Shown here: positions 61,961-64,000 of the stretch, one piece after another
How the letters are laid out: each line of letters opens with the position of its first letter
Numbering within the stretch: the stretch's first letter is position 1
NCBI GenBank assembly: GCA_965206015.1
Contig: CBDBIW010000004.1
Location: forward strand, 248,001 to 312,000
Length of the DNA stretch: 64,000 bases
Direction of reading: 5' to 3'
Source of the DNA: JAJCYL01 sp965206015
GTDB taxonomy: Bacteria; Bacteroidota; Bacteroidia; Cytophagales; Cyclobacteriaceae
Made by a program: the position numbers and the translations under genes
Notes under the pieces: generated by a model
The model's input: only the letters and a program-made list of their open reading frames with translations
What the model was told of the DNA's origin: nothing
Database searches by the model: none

Positions 61961-62758
61961 CTATATGCCCATAGGCGAAAAGTCAGTGAAGAATGTTTCA
62001 GGAAATGATTCATGTACCTGAATTTCAGTAAGTTGACGTTCGCCACGATTACCTGAAAGTTTGATATTGCCAAAATCCCTGTATTCTTTCCAAGGCATTA
62101 CAAAATTCGGTTCATCTTGTGTGGCTTCTTTGTAGTAAGCCCATTGAGTAATCAATTTCGTTTCTATATCTACCCATACCTGATAATAGTTTTGAGGAGT
62201 GACTCCCACACCTTCAAAATTGAGGTCGAGAAGATAGGCTTCTCTTCCGTCCATAGTAGAGTCCTCATCAATGAATTTCAGAGTGACACCGCTATCTTTT
62301 AATTTGTATGGCATCACAAGCCAGTAAGAATCATTTATCCACGCCCCTTTTGCTCTTTTCAAATATTTCTGAAGTGAGTCCGTGTCGGTCATTTCAACGC
62401 CATCTTTCATAATTCTTCCGTCTCCCGTATTGATGTTCACTATAGCTTCCAAATCAGTCTTTAAATATTTGATACGTACATTTCCACTCCATTTATCCCA
62501 ATATAACTTTCTTGCATCAAAGAAATTCCAACTGAGGCATCTGGTATTGTCCCAGTTATTTCTACCTCCTAATGCGTTCATCACGTCATCAGCAATTTTA
62601 ATGGCCACCGGATCCGAGTCTTTTAAATTAAAACCTTCGGCAGCGGGGTTTTCTACTAATGCTGTTTTAGTACTGGAGGTTGTGTCCACCTTTTCTTTAT
62701 TTGACTGGCATGCAGTTATAGCCAATATTATTATCAGGTACGGGGTCAGTTTTTTCAT
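61961..62758 (-). CDS. Lipoprotein of the LolA/DUF6503-like type
   Basis: Lipoprotein signal (KLTPYLIIILAITACQSN, lipid Cys at residue 16). The body reads like a LolA-fold outer-membrane-lipid domain: VAIKIADDVMNALGGRNNWD, CLSWNFFDARKLYWDKWSGN, AWINDSYWLVMPYKLKDSGV, YYQVWVDIETKLITQWAYYK and FGNIKLSGNRGERQLTEIQV. Such domains bind lipids or lipoproteins. I recall DUF6503 proteins with this pattern. The function is unknown. Confidence 0.7.
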   Translation of the reverse strand: MKKLTPYLIIILAITACQSNKEKVDTTSSTKTALVENPAAEGFNLKDSDPVAIKIADDVMNALGGRNNWDNTRCLSWNFFDARKLYWDKWSGNVRIKYLKTDLEAIVNINTGDGRIMKDGVEMTDTDSLQKYLKRAKGAWINDSYWLVMPYKLKDSGVTLKFIDEDSTMDGREAYLLDLNFEGVGVTPQNYYQVWVDIETKLITQWAYYKEATQDEPNFVMPWKEYRDFGNIKLSGNRGERQLTEIQVHESFPETFFTDFSPMGI

Positions 62759-62791
62759 GATATTTTAATTATTGAAAAATAAAGATAGTGA

Positions 62792-62823
62792 TAATTCAAT
62801 GTTCCACTAATTCAATGTTCCAC
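62792..62823. repeat. Perfect tandem duplication, 16 bp x 2
   Basis: Unit taattcaatgttccac twice head to tail, 34 bases upstream of the lipoprotein gene (minus strand), so probably in its promoter or leader. Confidence 0.92.
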
Positions 62824-62938
62824 ATGACTATTCAAAGTCTCTCTACCAAGCATTGAACGCAAAAATGAATCATGTTACCTTTAGATATACTACTCCTTTG
62901 AATCACTTGAGTACATTGGTTTAACAGTCCAATACATA

Positions 62939-63211
62939 GTGTTTTTTAATGAGGTTTTTGATGGCGATCCTGAAGTAATTGAAGCCTATTTTGATGCAGT
63001 AGATTGGATTTTAAGCAGTTCAGGGAAAGGAAGTGCATTGCGTGACATTCTAAAGCTGGAAGACCTTGCAGAAAGTACGTTGAGTAGATTATTTGAAAGT
63101 GTAGTCATAGTAATTGAGATGAGAATTGCCCTCCGATTTATTCTTACATCAATCATATTCATCAATAACGCTATCTCAGGCTCATTTGGCTACTGTTTTA
63201 CGGAGCAATGA
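62939..63211 (+). CDS. Possible small protein of unknown family
   Basis: A 90-residue frame starting at GTG: FFNEVFDGDPEVIEAYFDAV, LSSSGKGSALRDILKLEDLA, ESTLSRLFESVVIVIEMRI. The N-terminal half looks like a helical soluble protein; the C-terminal third turns hydrophobic. I recognise no family and see no promoter. It may be the remnant of a longer gene. The rest of the region 62824-63398 shows nothing else. Confidence 0.25.
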   Translation: MFFNEVFDGDPEVIEAYFDAVDWILSSSGKGSALRDILKLEDLAESTLSRLFESVVIVIEMRIALRFILTSIIFINNAISGSFGYCFTEQ

Positions 63212-63398
63212 CTTACTTGATGATTCTCCCCGTGTTCGATAATATTAGTTAACTGGCTGAGAATTTTTTTGGAGAGGAGTTATGGTTTTGTGCGGGTCTC
63301 TCTTATCTGTTTTTTTTGAATCCATCAGGCTGGAGATAACTCAATTACAAAAGTTCGAAATACTTAGAAGCCGGATAACGAATCTTTTGTAAAGATTC

Positions 63399-63426
63399 CA
63401 ATATCAGCACCTCAATATCAGCACCT
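63399..63426. repeat. Perfect tandem duplication, 14 bp x 2, overlapping the DUF6702 stop codon
   Basis: Unit caatatcagcacct twice. The second copy ends inside the TAG (63425-63427) of the DUF6702 gene, so the duplication covers only the stop codon and the sequence after it. Confidence 0.92.
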
Positions 63427-63931
63427 ATTTGATGAGGTCTTTTAACTTGAGTGTTCCGAAACTGTGGTCCTTAAACAGCTTAAGGCTTCTTACCTGATCT
63501 TCTTTGTTGAAGTGGACAAGATTAATTTGGTCATCGAATAGTTCCTGCATGACTTTATTGTCTATAGCCAGGGTTTCCAAATTGTCAAGATCAATTATTT
63601 CAATAAAACACCACAATGCGTAACCCTCAATTTCGCTACCGAGATAATCAAATTCCACTTGAGCTCCATTTGCCCAAAATTTGAATTTGCTGTGTAGGTA
63701 CTCCTCCACCAATTTGTCCACCTTCCCTTTTTGACCGGGTTTCGTTATGTCCAGGTCAGTATCGTATTTCTCCACCAGTGTGCTTTCAAGGTCATCCAAA
63801 AACATTCGATAAGTAATTTCTAAAGACTTTGTACTTGAATTGTACTCCATTTCGCAAACACTGACATGAAATGGATGAAGAATACCGAATAAATTCAGAT
63901 GGCAGAGAGTCAATATTGCTAAATGGATCAT
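63425..63931 (-). CDS. DUF6702 secreted protein
   Basis: A 168-residue protein with an N-terminal signal (MIHLAILTLCHLNLFGI), then HPFHVSVCEMEYNSSTKSLE, ITYRMFLDDLESTLVEKY, and a middle EYLHSKFKFWANGAQVEFDY. HP-x-HVSV plus the strand pattern matches the DUF6702 family, which is common in Bacteroidota next to M1 peptidase genes. The function is unknown. The 69 bases to the window end contain no gene I can call. Confidence 0.8.
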   Translation of the reverse strand: MIHLAILTLCHLNLFGILHPFHVSVCEMEYNSSTKSLEITYRMFLDDLESTLVEKYDTDLDITKPGQKGKVDKLVEEYLHSKFKFWANGAQVEFDYLGSEIEGYALWCFIEIIDLDNLETLAIDNKVMQELFDDQINLVHFNKEDQVRSLKLFKDHSFGTLKLKDLIK

Positions 63932-64000
63932 CTAATGTGATTACTGGTTTTCAAAATTAAGACTAAATGGCAATTTTTGTGACTCATCAAATTTAACTCA

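Noticed and set aside
1..64000. CRISPR arrays, prophage or conjugative genes
   Set aside because: I saw no regularly spaced repeats, phage structural genes, integrases of the tyrosine type, or conjugation genes.

Overview
The window looks like a chromosomal segment of a Bacteroidota bacterium, most likely Cytophagales. The evidence is: gliding-motility genes gldB, gldD and gldE; a type IX secretion sorting domain; the conserved orders bamD-rpoZ-coaBC and mutY-ssb-gldE-gldD; Bacteroidota families such as DUF4286 and DUF6702; and several exact matches to the Bacteroidota -7 promoter element TAnnTTTG. The base composition is AT-rich throughout.

Layout. 1-14.4 kb is mostly housekeeping: coaBC (cut by the window edge), rpoZ, bamD, recG, gldD, gldE, ssb, mutY, an HU protein, a 29-residue basic protein, RNase G, gldB and nth, plus one broken glycosyltransferase. 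14.4-25.1 kb is an accessory region. It holds purD and a close relative of eukaryotic dihydroceramide desaturase between decayed IS982-type ends, then a complete IS1595-family element, a block of glycosyltransferase and methyltransferase genes, a fragment of a second IS1595 copy, and IS982 and IS3 remnants. 25.1-34.5 kb returns to core genes: dnaK, a HIT protein, greA, a large TPR membrane protein, gatC, plsC, an aminotransferase and yidD. 34.8-37.5 kb is a four-gene operon that I read as a Gram-negative version of the Bacillus sdpABC toxin system: an SdpC-like precursor, SdpA, SdpB and a bacterial-PH membrane protein that could be the immunity factor. 37.7-54.1 kb holds ahcY, an IS3 remnant, an iron-sulfur oxidoreductase pair, tRNA-Phe, a broken haloalkane dehalogenase, an amidohydrolase, a CAP-domain and ATP-grasp pair, HD, RDD and DUF4105 proteins, a broken MtfA peptidase, glyS and a cation/proton antiporter. 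54.3-60.6 kb is heavily decayed: a truncated LOG gene, a broken alpha-L-rhamnosidase, an intact FAH-family hydrolase, an SDR dehydrogenase cut by an IS982 element, and a broken IS4 transposase. The last 3.4 kb has lipoprotein and secreted-protein genes of unknown function.

How it fits together. gldB, gldD, gldE and the T9SS-sorted protein point to gliding and type IX secretion. The rhamnosidase, FAH hydrolase and SDR are what one expects of a deoxy-sugar (rhamnose or fucose) catabolic cluster, now mostly lost. The desaturase suggests modified sphingolipids. The Sdp-like operon suggests antagonism of neighbouring cells.

The two most unusual signals are the sdp-like operon and a recurring pattern of seven perfect tandem duplications of 13-16 bp, several of which sit on start codons, stop codons or C-termini. 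Many genes carry one or more frameshifts. Because most long genes are intact, I read these as real decay, but the homopolymer cases need a check against raw reads.
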